Source: Nocardioides pantholopis (GTDB lineage: Bacteria > Actinomycetota > Actinomycetes > Propionibacteriales > Nocardioidaceae). Taken from it: DNA of 64,000 bases. The stretch lies in the NCBI RefSeq assembly GCF_003710085.1, contig NZ_CP033324.1, forward strand, positions 1,364,001 through 1,428,000, in the 5' to 3' direction. Positions 21,383 through 30,031 of this stretch are shown piece by piece. Below the pieces are notes generated by a model. That model was not told the DNA's origin. It made no database searches and was given only the letters and a program-made list of their open reading frames with translations. Each line of letters starts with the position of its first letter. The stretch's first letter is position 1. Both the position numbers and the translations under genes were made by a program.

Positions 21383-23020
21383 ATGAGCACCCCACGTCGG
21401 CGCCGATCAGGCGCCCTGCTCGCGGGCGGCGTCCTCGTCGCCTCCGGGCTCACCCTGGCGGGGCCGTCCGCGCCCGCCACCGCGGCGACCTCGGATCCGC
21501 GATCCGCCGCGCTCTCCGCCCGCTGGCTGGTCGGCGAGATCCAGGCCGACGGCCTGCTGCACACCACCAGCGAGTACGCCGGCGAGCGCTACGAGGGCCC
21601 CTCCTACGGCGGCTCGATCGACGCCGCCAACGCCTTGCGCGCGGTCGGGGGCCACCAGGCCACGGTCGCCAGGATCACCGACGCGATCGGCGCGAGCATC
21701 GCGGCGTACGCCGCGCCGACGGCCACCGACGTCTACTCCGGGTCGGCCGCCAAGGCGCTGGCCCTGCTGGTCGACGAGGGGCGCACCCCGCCGACGGTGC
21801 GCGGCGGGACCGACCTGCTGGAGCTGGTCGAGGGCACGGTCTCCACCGAGCCCGGACTCGCGGGCCGGCTCCAGGACGCCTACGACCCGACGAGCGAGTG
21901 GGCAGCGGACTACGCCAACACGATCGGCCAGGCGTTCGCGGCCCGGGCGCTCACCCAGACCGGCAGCGGGCTCGCCGACGAGGTGACCGGCTACCTCCTC
22001 GACCAGCAGTGCGGCGCGGGCTTCTTCCGGCTCTACTTCGCGGAGAAGACCGCGGCCGACCAGACCTGCGACGGCGCCGACCCCGCGCTGCCCACCGACC
22101 AGGCCGCCGACACCACCGCGCTGGTCGCCCTGCAACTGGCCGACCTCGCCGGGAACGACGCGGAGATCGCCGGCGCGCTGGACCGCGCCGAGGCCTGGCT
22201 GCTCGCGCAGCAGCGCCCGGACGGGTCGTTCGCGGACCCCCAGAACGGCGTCAACGCCAACACCACGGGCCTGGCCGGCTGGGCGCTGGACGTGCTCGGC
22301 GCCGACGCCGCGGCGACCCGGGCCGCGACCTGGCTGCGGGCCCGCCAGCTGGCCGGGGAGTGCGAGCCCGGACTGGCCCGCGAGGCCGGTGCGGTGGCCT
22401 ACGACGACGCCGGCATCAGCGCTGCGCGGACCTACGGCCTGGCCGACCCGCTGGACCGGACCCCGTGGGTCGGCGCGACCGTGCAGGCGCTGCCCGCCCT
22501 GCTCGCCGCCCCGGCCCCGACCGCCGCCCGGTCGATCGCCGCGCCGCGCGGCTACGTCCGGGCGGGATCGCGGCAGGTGCTGACCGTGCGCGGTCTGGCC
22601 GCCGGCGAGCGGGCCTGCGTGACCGGGGCCGGACGGGTCGCCGTCCTCGGCAGCGGCGCGGCCGCGAAGGTCCGGGTCACGGTGCCCGGCGGAACCCGGA
22701 ACCGGACGGTCCGGGTCTCGACCGCCGACGGCTCGGCCACCACCGCGGTCCAGGCGCTCGGCAGGAAGCGGCTCCAGGTCGCCCTGCGGGTCCGTGCCGT
22801 CCGGCCGGGCGGCCGGCAGGTCGTCACGGTCCGGGGCCTGGCGCCCCGGGAGTCGGTGCGGGTCGCCCTGCGCGGCCGGGTCGTGGCGAAGGGCCGGGCC
22901 ACCAGGGCCGGCACGTTCCGGGACGCGACGAGGGTCGGCGCCCGGCGCGGTGCGGTCAAGGTCCGCGTCACCGGCCAGTTCGCGCACCGGTCCGCCACGA
23001 CGTCGTTCCGGGTCCGATGA
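21383..23020 (+). CDS. Secreted alpha/alpha-toroid protein under B12 riboswitch (putative cobalamin binder)
   Basis: 545 residues: Sec signal peptide (about 1-36, hydrophobic LLAGGVLVASGLTLAG), a toroid of helical pairs (about 37-380) and two beta-rich Ig-like segments (about 390-545, each starting near VLTVRGLAAGE / VVTVRGLAPRE). The toroid shares with the lipoprotein at 19665 the words DYANTIGQAFAARAL, QQCGAGFFRLYF, NANTTGLAGWAL and [11 protein letters not shown]. It resembles the alpha domain of animal intrinsic factor/transcobalamin in fold class. Conserved cysteines (QQC, TCDGAD, GECEPG) could form disulfides. First gene of an overlapping five-gene operon (ATGA to the next). Ligand assignment rests on the riboswitch and ECF neighbours. 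Confidence 0.75.
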   Translation: MSTPRRRRSGALLAGGVLVASGLTLAGPSAPATAATSDPRSAALSARWLVGEIQADGLLHTTSEYAGERYEGPSYGGSIDAANALRAVGGHQATVARITDAIGASIAAYAAPTATDVYSGSAAKALALLVDEGRTPPTVRGGTDLLELVEGTVSTEPGLAGRLQDAYDPTSEWAADYANTIGQAFAARALTQTGSGLADEVTGYLLDQQCGAGFFRLYFAEKTAADQTCDGADPALPTDQAADTTALVALQLADLAGNDAEIAGALDRAEAWLLAQQRPDGSFADPQNGVNANTTGLAGWALDVLGADAAATRAATWLRARQLAGECEPGLAREAGAVAYDDAGISAARTYGLADPLDRTPWVGATVQALPALLAAPAPTAARSIAAPRGYVRAGSRQVLTVRGLAAGERACVTGAGRVAVLGSGAAAKVRVTVPGGTRNRTVRVSTADGSATTAVQALGRKRLQVALRVRAVRPGGRQVVTVRGLAPRESVRVALRGRVVAKGRATRAGTFRDATRVGARRGAVKVRVTGQFAHRSATTSFRVR

Positions 23021-23985
23021 GCCGGCCGATGAGTGCAGCACGGCCCGCCGCGGGCCTGCTCGCCGCCCTCGTGACGACCCTGGCCGCGGGCCTCGCCGTC
23101 CTCGGCCCGGGCGCCGCCCCGGCGTACGCCGCCGGCTGCTCGGCCGCCACCGGCGTCAGCGTGGTCGTGGACTACAACGAGCTCGGCGACGGGCTCCAGG
23201 CCGGCTGCGTGGCCGGCGGCGGGGGCGACCGGGCCTCCAGCCTGTTCCCGGACGCCGGGTTTCCGCTGGCCTACGCCCAGCGCTCGCCGGGGTTCGTGTG
23301 CCGGGTCAGCGGCGTGCCGGCGGCGGACCCGTGCACCGACACCGCCCCCTCGGACCGGCACTGGAGCCTGTGGTGGTCCGACGGGAAGTCGGGCACGTGG
23401 ACCTACGCCAGCATGGGCGTCAGCGGCCTGAAGGTCCCCGACGGCGGATACGTCGCGTTCGCCTGGCACGAGGGCTCCGGCCGTGCCACCGGGCCGGACG
23501 TCGCCCCCACCCCGCGGACCAAGACCACCAGCAAGCCCGCCAAGCCCGCGAAGCCGGCGAAGCCGTCCGGAGCCGCGGCCGAGCCTCCGGCCACGGCACC
23601 CGGCCAGCCGGCCCGGCCCGGGCGGACCGCGGGGACCCGGGCCCCGGCGGCCTCGCCGAGCCAGCCGGCGACCGGCTCGACCCTCCCGCCGGCCGGCACG
23701 CCCGACCCCGACGCCCCGACGAGCGGGCCCGCTGCTCCGTCGGCATCCGCCGCACCCGCCGCACCCGGGGCCCCGGCCGGTGGGTCGCCGTCCGCGGCGG
23801 CGAGCAGCACCGACGTGCCGGGCATCGGGGAGATCACCGAGGGCCCGCCGCCAGACGGGGTCGCGGAGTCCGCGGACACCCCGGACGAGGACGGCGGCGT
23901 GCCCGCCTGGCTCGCGGTCGCGCTCGTGGTGGCAGTCCTCGGGGCGGGTGCCGTGGTCGCCGTACGCCGGCGCAGCGCGCCGTGA
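23017..23985 (+). CDS. Membrane-anchored DUF4430-like protein (transcobalamin beta-domain type)
   Basis: 322 residues. Signal peptide (about 1-40), a beta domain of about 110 residues starting CSAATGVSVVVDYNELG and containing the DUF4430 pattern HWSLWWSDGKSGTWTYASMG followed by VPDGGYVAFAWHEG, then about 130 residues of Pro/Ala/Ser-rich spacer, and a C-terminal helix VPAWLAVALVVAVLGAGAVV ending in RRRSAP. The architecture places the beta domain on a stalk outside the cell. DUF4430 is related to the C-terminal domain of intrinsic factor/transcobalamin (family knowledge). Likely forms one half of a cobalamin clamp (inference). Start and stop overlap both neighbours. Confidence 0.75.
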   Translation: MSRPMSAARPAAGLLAALVTTLAAGLAVLGPGAAPAYAAGCSAATGVSVVVDYNELGDGLQAGCVAGGGGDRASSLFPDAGFPLAYAQRSPGFVCRVSGVPAADPCTDTAPSDRHWSLWWSDGKSGTWTYASMGVSGLKVPDGGYVAFAWHEGSGRATGPDVAPTPRTKTTSKPAKPAKPAKPSGAAAEPPATAPGQPARPGRTAGTRAPAASPSQPATGSTLPPAGTPDPDAPTSGPAAPSASAAPAAPGAPAGGSPSAAASSTDVPGIGEITEGPPPDGVAESADTPDEDGGVPAWLAVALVVAVLGAGAVVAVRRRSAP

Positions 23986-25127
23986 GCGCCGCCAGGGGCC
24001 GGGTGCGGATCCCCCGGGAGCTGCACCCGGTCGCCTGGTGGTGCTGGGCCGTCGGGCTCGGCGCCGCGGCCAGCATGACGACGAACCCGCTCCTGCTCGC
24101 GCTGCTCGTCGCCTCGGCATGGCTGGTGGTCGTCGCCTGCCGCTCCGACCAGCCGTGGTCCGGGGCGTTCCGGCTCTACCTGTGGGTCGGGCTGGCCGTG
24201 GTGGTGATCCGGGTGCTGTTCCGGGTCGTGCTCGGCGGCGTGCCGGACGGTCACGTGCTGCTCAGCCTGCCCGAGGTGCCGCTGCCGTCGTTCGCGGCCG
24301 GCATCACGCTGCTGGGGCCGGTGACCCGCGAGGCGCTCCTCGCCGGCCTCTACGACGGGATGCGGCTCGCGGCCCTGCTGATCTGCGTGGGCGCCGCGAA
24401 CGCGCTGGCGAACCCGAAGCGGCTGATGAAGTCGATGCCGCCCGCGCTCTACGAGATCGGCACCTCGCTGGTGGTCGCGATCACGGTGCTGCCGCAGCTG
24501 GTCGACAGCACCCGCCGGGTCCGGGCGGCGCAGCAGCTGCGGGGCGGCCCCGGCGGCCGGGTCCGCGGGCTGCGACGGCTGCTGGTGCCGATCCTGGAGG
24601 ACGCGCTGGATCGCTCGCTGGCGATGGCAGCCGGCATGGACGCGCGCGGCTACGGCCGGACCGGCGGCCTCACCGCGGCGCGCCGCCGGGGGACCGGCGC
24701 CCTGATGCTGGTCGGGCTGATCGGCATCTGCGTCGGCGCCTACGCGGTCCTGGACGGCACCGCGCCGCGCTACCTCGCCGGCCCGATGCTCGGGCTCGGC
24801 GTGGCCCTGGCCGTGCTCGGCCTGGTCTCCGCCGGCCGGCGCGTCGAGCGGACCCGCTACCGGCCGGACCCGTGGCGCGCCCCGGAGGCGGCCGCGATCC
24901 TCAGCGGCCTGCTCGTCGCCCTCGGGACCTGGTACGTCGGCCGCTCCGACCAGCGGGTGGCCCACCCCGGGGTCGTCGACGCCCCGACCGTCAGCCTGAT
25001 CGCGCTGGCGGTGGTGCTGCTCGCCCTGGTGCCCGCCCTGACCTCACCGCCGCCCCTGACCGCCGCCTCCCGGGAGCCCGACCCGGCCCCGGTCGAGGAC
25101 CCCGTCGCCGAGAGGACCGCCGCATGA
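23982..25127 (+). CDS. ECF transporter T component (EcfT/CbiQ family), long form
   Basis: 381 residues, against about 260 in typical EcfT. N-terminal helices, then ARG-type coupling motifs: RVRAAQQLRGG and MAAGMDARGYGRT, which contact the ATPases. After the second motif come further hydrophobic segments (GALMLVGLIGICVGAYAVL, AGPMLGLGVALAVLGLV, AAILSGLLVALGTWYVG, VSLIALAVVLLALVPAL), giving extra membrane helices and an acidic tail. GTG start overlaps the previous stop (GTGA); its stop overlaps the ATPase ATG. Confidence 0.9.
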   Translation: MSAARGRVRIPRELHPVAWWCWAVGLGAAASMTTNPLLLALLVASAWLVVVACRSDQPWSGAFRLYLWVGLAVVVIRVLFRVVLGGVPDGHVLLSLPEVPLPSFAAGITLLGPVTREALLAGLYDGMRLAALLICVGAANALANPKRLMKSMPPALYEIGTSLVVAITVLPQLVDSTRRVRAAQQLRGGPGGRVRGLRRLLVPILEDALDRSLAMAAGMDARGYGRTGGLTAARRRGTGALMLVGLIGICVGAYAVLDGTAPRYLAGPMLGLGVALAVLGLVSAGRRVERTRYRPDPWRAPEAAAILSGLLVALGTWYVGRSDQRVAHPGVVDAPTVSLIALAVVLLALVPALTSPPPLTAASREPDPAPVEDPVAERTAA

Positions 25128-26719
25128 TCGAGCTGCGCGACATCTGCTTCTCCTACGGGGACACCCCGGTCCTCGACCACGTCGACCTCACCATCGAGCC
25201 CGGCGAGCTGGTCCTGCTCGCGGGCCCGACCGGCGTCGGCAAGTCCACGCTGCTCGGCGTGCTCGCCGGGCTGGTGCCGGCGTACACCGGCGGGGCGCTG
25301 CGCGGCGACGTCCTGCTCGACGGCGCCAGCGTGATCGAGGCGCCGGCCCGCGAGCGGGCCCACGTCGTGGGGTACGTCGGCCAGAACCCCGCCGCCTGGT
25401 TCGTCACCGACACGGTCGAGGAGGAGCTCGCCTACGCGATGGAGCAGCTCGGCCTCGAGCCGGGCACGATGCGGCGCCGGGTCGAGGAGACCCTGGACCT
25501 GCTCGGCATCACCGACCTGCGCCACCGCGACCTGCGCACGCTCTCCGGCGGCCAGCAGCAGCGCGTCGCCCTCGGGTCCGTGCTGACCGCCCACCCCCGG
25601 CTGCTGGTCCTGGACGAGCCGACCTCCGCGCTGGACCCCACGGCCGCCGAGGACGTGCTCTCGACGATGACCCGGCTGGTCCACGACCTCGGCCTGTCCG
25701 TGCTGGTCGCCGAGCACCGCCTTGAGCGGGTCGTCCCGTTCGCGGACCGGATGTGCCTGCTCGGCCGGGGCGGCCGACTCGTCGTCGGCGACCCCGCCGA
25801 GGTGCTGGCCGACTCGCCGATCGCGCCGCCGATCGTGGACCTCGGCCGGCTCGCCGGCTGGCGGCCGCTGCCGCTGACCGTGCGCGACGCGCGCCGGCGC
25901 GCTGGCGAGCTGACCGCCCGGGTCACGCCGCCGGCGGCGCCGCCCGCGCCGGCGCCCGCCCCGCCGGTGGTCACGGCCAGCCGGGTCGTGGTCGCCCACG
26001 GCCGCCGGGTCGCGCTGCGCGGGGTGGACCTGACGCTGCACCCCGGCCGGGTCACCGCGCTGATGGGCCGCAACGGCTCCGGGAAGTCGACGCTGCTGTG
26101 GACTCTCCAGGGCCGCCACGCCCCCGCGCAGGGCACGGTCCGGGTGGCCGGGGAGGACCCGGCCCGGCTCAAGCCGGCCGAGCGGCGGGAGCACACCGGC
26201 CTGGTGCCGCAGACCCCCGCGGACCTGCTCTACCTGGAGACGGTCGCCGAGGAGTGCGCCGCCGCCGACCGGGCCGTCGCGGCGGCGGGCGGGACCTGCC
26301 GGGGGCTGCTGGACCGGCTGGCCCCGGGGATCCCGGGCCCGATGCACCCCCGCGACCTCTCCGAGGGCCAGCGCCTGGCCCTGGCCGTCGCCGTGGTGCT
26401 GACCGCCCGGCCGCCGGTGCTGCTGCTCGACGAGCCGACCCGCGGGCTGGACTACCCGGCCAAGCGGGAGCTGGCCGCCGCCCTGACCGCGCTCGCCGCC
26501 GACGGGCACGCGCTGCTGGTGGCGACCCACGACGTGGAGTTCGTCGCCCAGGTCGCCGACGACGTGGTGGTGCTCGCCGAGGGCGAGGTGGTCTCGCACG
26601 GCCCGGTGCGCCGGGTCGTCGCGGAGTCGCCGTCGTTCGCGCCGCAGGTGACCAAGGTCCTCGGCCCGGCGTGGCTGCGGGTCGACGAGGTGGCGGCCGC
26701 GCTGGAGCCGACCGCATGA
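25124..26719 (+). CDS. ECF transporter fused ATPase (two ABC domains)
   Basis: 531 residues holding both nucleotide-binding domains in one chain. Domain 1: Walker A GPTGVGKST (about 40), Q-loop GQNPAAWF, signature LSGGQQQRVALG, Walker B LLVLDEPTSALD. Domain 2: GRNGSGKST (about 318), signature LSEGQRLALAV, LLLDEPTRGLD, H-loop ATHDVEF. Powers uptake with the T and S proteins encoded on either side. Overlaps both neighbours by 4 bases. Confidence 0.95.
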   Translation: MIELRDICFSYGDTPVLDHVDLTIEPGELVLLAGPTGVGKSTLLGVLAGLVPAYTGGALRGDVLLDGASVIEAPARERAHVVGYVGQNPAAWFVTDTVEEELAYAMEQLGLEPGTMRRRVEETLDLLGITDLRHRDLRTLSGGQQQRVALGSVLTAHPRLLVLDEPTSALDPTAAEDVLSTMTRLVHDLGLSVLVAEHRLERVVPFADRMCLLGRGGRLVVGDPAEVLADSPIAPPIVDLGRLAGWRPLPLTVRDARRRAGELTARVTPPAAPPAPAPAPPVVTASRVVVAHGRRVALRGVDLTLHPGRVTALMGRNGSGKSTLLWTLQGRHAPAQGTVRVAGEDPARLKPAERREHTGLVPQTPADLLYLETVAEECAAADRAVAAAGGTCRGLLDRLAPGIPGPMHPRDLSEGQRLALAVAVVLTARPPVLLLDEPTRGLDYPAKRELAAALTALAADGHALLVATHDVEFVAQVADDVVVLAEGEVVSHGPVRRVVAESPSFAPQVTKVLGPAWLRVDEVAAALEPTA

Positions 26720-27561
26720 GCGCCGGGCGGGCTGCGGCGTACGGCGCCGCGCTGCCGCTGGGCCGCCGGTCCCGGCTGGTGCTCGGCGCCGCGTCGGTGA
26801 TCGGGCTGGTGATGATCTGCTGGCCGCTGTTCCTCGACGTCGGGGACGGCACCCGCGCCGACCCGCCGTTCCTGTTCCTGCTGCTGCTGCCGCTGGTGCT
26901 GGGCGTGGTGCTCGCCGAGATGAGCGAGGGCGGCATGGACGCCCGGGTGCTGGCGATCCTGGGCGTGCTCAGCGCGATCAACGGGGTGCTGCGCGGGGTG
27001 AGCGCCGGCACCGCCGGGATCGAGCTGGTCTTCTTCCTGCTGATCCTCGGCGGCCGGGTCTTCGGAGCGGGCTTCGGCTTCGTGCTGGGGTGCACCTCGC
27101 TGCTGGCCTCGGCGCTGCTCACCGCCGGGGTCGGGCCCTGGCTGCCGTTCCAGATGCTGGTGGCCGGCTGGGTGGGGCTGGGTGCCGGACTGCTGCCGCG
27201 CCGGCTCACCGGCCGCGCCGAGCTGGCCGCACTGATCGGCTACGGGATCCTGGCGGCCTACGCCTACGGGATCCTGATGAACCTGTGGGGCTGGCCGTTC
27301 GTGCTCGGCATCGCGGTGCCGGGGCACACCGAGACCGAGCTGTCCTACGTCGCCGGAGCCCCGCTCACCGAGAACCTGCACCGGTTCGGCATCTACACGC
27401 TGCTCACCTCGACGGGTGGCTGGGACACCGGCCGGGCGATCACCAACGCGCTCGCGATCGGGCTGCTCGGCCCGGCCGTGCTGAGCACGCTGCGCCGGGC
27501 CTCGCGCCGGGCCCGGATCGACCGGACGGTCGAGGGGACCGACCCGGTCAGGGAGCGATGA
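26716..27561 (+). CDS. ECF transporter S component, probable cobalamin specificity
   Basis: 281-residue integral membrane protein with about six helices (for example GAASVIGLVMICWPLFLDVG, FLLLLLPLVLGVVLAEMS, LVFFLLILGGRVFGAGFGFVLG, ELAALIGYGILAAYAYGIL). The short loop WLPFQMLVAGWVGLGAG is typical of S components, and actinobacterial members of this family are found with EcfT and fused ATPases. Substrate cobalamin or cobinamide is inferred from the riboswitch. CbrT-type function has been shown only in other phyla. The 3' end overlaps the convergent lipoprotein gene by 14 bases. Confidence 0.85.
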   Translation: MSAGRAAAYGAALPLGRRSRLVLGAASVIGLVMICWPLFLDVGDGTRADPPFLFLLLLPLVLGVVLAEMSEGGMDARVLAILGVLSAINGVLRGVSAGTAGIELVFFLLILGGRVFGAGFGFVLGCTSLLASALLTAGVGPWLPFQMLVAGWVGLGAGLLPRRLTGRAELAALIGYGILAAYAYGILMNLWGWPFVLGIAVPGHTETELSYVAGAPLTENLHRFGIYTLLTSTGGWDTGRAITNALAIGLLGPAVLSTLRRASRRARIDRTVEGTDPVRER

Positions 27562-28732
27562 GCAGGATCCGGTCGTCCCCGTCCTTCGGCTCCGCGCGCC
27601 CGTCGCGGTTGCTGGTGGTCAGCCACAGCCGGCCGTCGGGGGCGACCGCCACGGTGCGCATCCGGCCGTAGCGGCCGATCAGGAACGACTCGGGACGGCC
27701 CAGCCGGTCCCCGTCGACCGGGACCCGCCACAGCCGCTCCCCACGCAGCGCGGCCATCCACAGGTGGCCGGCGGCGTACGCCAGGCCGGACGGGGAGGCC
27801 TCGTCGGTGTCCCAGGTGGCCAGCGGGTCGACGTACCCGGCCGCTGCGGCGTCGGGGCCGCCGGTGCCCTCCACCTCGGGCCAGCCGTAGTTGGCGCCAC
27901 GCTCGATCCGGTTCAGCTCGTCGAAGTCGGAGTCGCCGAACTCCGAGGCCCACAGCTGGTCACCGACGAAGGCCAGGCCCTGGACGTTGCGGTGCCCCCA
28001 GGACCACACCGGCGACCCGTTCGGGTTGCCGGGCGCCGGGTCGCCGTCGGTCGTGATCCGCAGGATCTTGCCGCCGAGGTCGTCGCGGTCCTGGGCGCGG
28101 TCCGGCTCGCCGGCCTCGCCGGTGGAGACGTAGAGGTAGCCGTCCGGGCCGAACTCGAGCCGGCCGCCGTCGTGGATGGGCCCCTTCACGATGCCGGTCA
28201 GGATCGGGTCGAGGTCGCCCAGGCGGTCGTCGCGCAGCGTGGTCCGCACGACCCGGTTGTCGGTGTCTGTGGTCAGGTAGAGGAAGAGCCGCTGGTCGGT
28301 CGCGAAGTCGGGGGAGACCGCCACCCCGAGGAGTCCGCCCTCGGCCTCCGGCGCGGCCTCGGTGACGGTGCCGAGCTCGGTGATCTGCCCGGTGGGGGCG
28401 ATCCGCAGGACCCGGCCGGAGTCGCGCTCGGTGGCCACCGCGTCGCCGTCGGGCAGGAACGTCAGGCCCCACGGCACCTCGAGCCCGGTCGCGATCGTGT
28501 CGACCACCCGGGGTGGGCCCGAGACCGTGGTCGCGCTCCCGGCCGGGGTGTCGGCCGGGGTGGACGGTGCGTCGGTGGTCGGCGCCGGTGGGTCGGACCG
28601 ATCGGGGGTCGTGCTCGGCGTGGCGCGCGCGTCGTTCTCCTCGCCGCCGCCGCCGTCGTCGGAGGAGCAGCCGGCAAGCAGCAGTGGGGCGGCCAGGAGC
28701 AGGGCCGCTAGCCGCGGCGCCGACGACGTCAT
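27548..28732 (-). CDS. PQQ-type sugar dehydrogenase-like lipoprotein
   Basis: 394 residues. Lipoprotein signal LAALLLAAPLLLAGC with lipid Cys near 20, an acidic/Thr/Pro linker, then a six-bladed propeller of the glucose/sorbosone dehydrogenase family: TGLEVPWGLTFLPDGDAVAT, GLLGVAVSPDF, GGRLEFGPDGYLYVSTGE, GHRNVQGLAF, GANYGWPEVEG. Periplasm-facing oxidoreductase; cofactor and sugar unknown. ATG at 28732 is preferred over an upstream in-frame Met because TACCCT lies 6 bases before it (leaderless) and the signal peptide is then well placed. Confidence 0.85.
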   Translation of the reverse strand: MTSSAPRLAALLLAAPLLLAGCSSDDGGGGEENDARATPSTTPDRSDPPAPTTDAPSTPADTPAGSATTVSGPPRVVDTIATGLEVPWGLTFLPDGDAVATERDSGRVLRIAPTGQITELGTVTEAAPEAEGGLLGVAVSPDFATDQRLFLYLTTDTDNRVVRTTLRDDRLGDLDPILTGIVKGPIHDGGRLEFGPDGYLYVSTGEAGEPDRAQDRDDLGGKILRITTDGDPAPGNPNGSPVWSWGHRNVQGLAFVGDQLWASEFGDSDFDELNRIERGANYGWPEVEGTGGPDAAAAGYVDPLATWDTDEASPSGLAYAAGHLWMAALRGERLWRVPVDGDRLGRPESFLIGRYGRMRTVAVAPDGRLWLTTSNRDGRAEPKDGDDRILLIAP

Positions 28733-28748
28733 GCTCCGAGGGTACGGA

Positions 28749-28955
28749 TCAGGCCCGGGCCCGCTCGGCATGCAGGGCCGCGAGCAGCGCCTCCACCTCC
28801 TCCCGCTCGGCGCGCTCGCGGGCGAGGACGGTGGTGGCTCCCAGGGCGTTGCGGCAGGCGGTGGCCTGGGCGGTGACCGGCCAGGCCAGGACCGGGCGGA
28901 GGAGGTCGCGGGGGCGGGGCACGCGGGGGGCGCGCGTCGTACGGGGCAGCGTCAT
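28749..28955 (-). CDS. Small hypothetical protein (68 aa)
   Basis: A 68-residue basic protein, MTLPRTTRAPRVPRPRDLLR then a helical C-terminal half rich in Ala/Glu/Arg (LARERAEREEVEALLAALHAE). Start chosen at ATG 28955 with GGAG about 10 bases upstream; the frame stays open further up through the 12-bp repeats but without coding character. Unknown function. Confidence 0.5.
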   Translation of the reverse strand: MTLPRTTRAPRVPRPRDLLRPVLAWPVTAQATACRNALGATTVLARERAEREEVEALLAALHAERARA

Positions 28956-29028
28956 GGTGAGGCTCCAGGACTGTCGCGGGAGCTGCGAGCCTAGGGTGCG
29001 GACCGGCTCGTGGCGATCACCGCCAGGT

Positions 29029-29076
29029 GACATCGCGGTGAACACCGCGGTCAACATCGCGGTCAACATCGCGGTG
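29029..29076. repeat. 12-bp tandem repeat, four units
   Basis: Units 29029-29040, 29041-29052, 29053-29064 and 29065-29076 follow the consensus AACATCGCGGTC with one or two changes each. It lies just beyond the EamA gene and in the upstream region of the 68-aa gene. Confidence 0.85.
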
Positions 29077-29096
29077 CACGGAGTCCGGCCCGAGGG

Positions 29097-29969
29097 TCAG
29101 TCCGGTGCCGGCTCGGCGAGCGCCCGACCGGAGCGGGTGGCGCCCACGCTCGCGACGACCACGCAGGCCATCGCCACCCACTGCACCGGGGAGAGGAACT
29201 CGGCGAGCACGACGATGCCGGCGAGTGCGGCGGCGGCCGGCTCCACGCTCATCAGGATGCTGAACACCGCGGGGCGCATCGAGCGCAGGGCGACCATCTC
29301 GAACGCGTAGGGGATCACCGAGCTGAGCAGCCCGACCGCGGCGCCGAGCAGCAGGATCCGGCCGTCGGCGATCTCGTCGGCGTGCCGGCCCAGCGCCAGC
29401 GGGGTGAGCAGCAGCGCGGCGACCACGCTCGCCAGTGCGAGCCCGTCCAGGCCTGGCCAGCGGCGTCCGGTCTCCGCGCTGAGCAGGATGTACGCCGCCC
29501 AGCCCGCGCCGGCGACCAGGGCGAAGAGCACGCCGACCGGGTCGAGCTCGGTCCGCTCGAAGCCGAGCAGCAGCACGCCGAGCGCCGCGAGCCCCACCCA
29601 GAGCAGGTCCCGGACCCGCCGCGATCCCAGGACCGCGATCAGGAGGGGTCCCGCGAACTCGATCGTGACCGCGACGCCGAGCGGGATCCGCTGGAAGGAC
29701 TGGTAGATCGCCCAGTTCATCAGACCCAGGCTCGCGCCGAGGGCCAGCATCGCGAGCCAGTCGTGGCGGGTCCGCCCGCGCAGCCGGGGCCGGGCCAGGG
29801 CGACCAGCACCAGCGCGCTGGTCATCAGGCGCAGCCACACGACCGTCGTCGGGTCGACTTCGTCGAAGAGGCTCTTGGCGATGGCGGCGCCCAGCTGGAC
29901 CGAGGCGATGCCGGCCAGGACCAGCCACACCGGCGAGAGCAGCCGGACCGATGAGTTGGCGGCTGTCAC
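29097..29969 (-). CDS. EamA/DMT family transporter (RhaT/YdcZ-like exporter)
   Basis: 290 residues with ten predicted helices in two EamA repeats, ending in a short charged tail. AGIASVQLGAAIAKSLFDEV and the FERTELDPVGVLFALVAGAGW stretch between repeats are typical of drug/metabolite transporters of the RhtA type. Substrate unknown; amino-acid export is common. GTG start; TACATT lies 6 bases before it, so probably leaderless. Confidence 0.85.
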   Translation of the reverse strand: MTAANSSVRLLSPVWLVLAGIASVQLGAAIAKSLFDEVDPTTVVWLRLMTSALVLVALARPRLRGRTRHDWLAMLALGASLGLMNWAIYQSFQRIPLGVAVTIEFAGPLLIAVLGSRRVRDLLWVGLAALGVLLLGFERTELDPVGVLFALVAGAGWAAYILLSAETGRRWPGLDGLALASVVAALLLTPLALGRHADEIADGRILLLGAAVGLLSSVIPYAFEMVALRSMRPAVFSILMSVEPAAAALAGIVVLAEFLSPVQWVAMACVVVASVGATRSGRALAEPAPD

Positions 29970-30031
29970 GGGGTCAATGTAGGAGACCGGACCGGGTCGG
30001 ACGCACCCGGTTACGAGGATGGGAGCGGCGG

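Noticed and set aside
19665..23020. Annotation of the two toroid proteins as squalene/terpene cyclases or prenyltransferases
   Set aside because: No DxDD, zinc-site or other catalytic motif was seen, both are exported, and one lies behind a B12 riboswitch.
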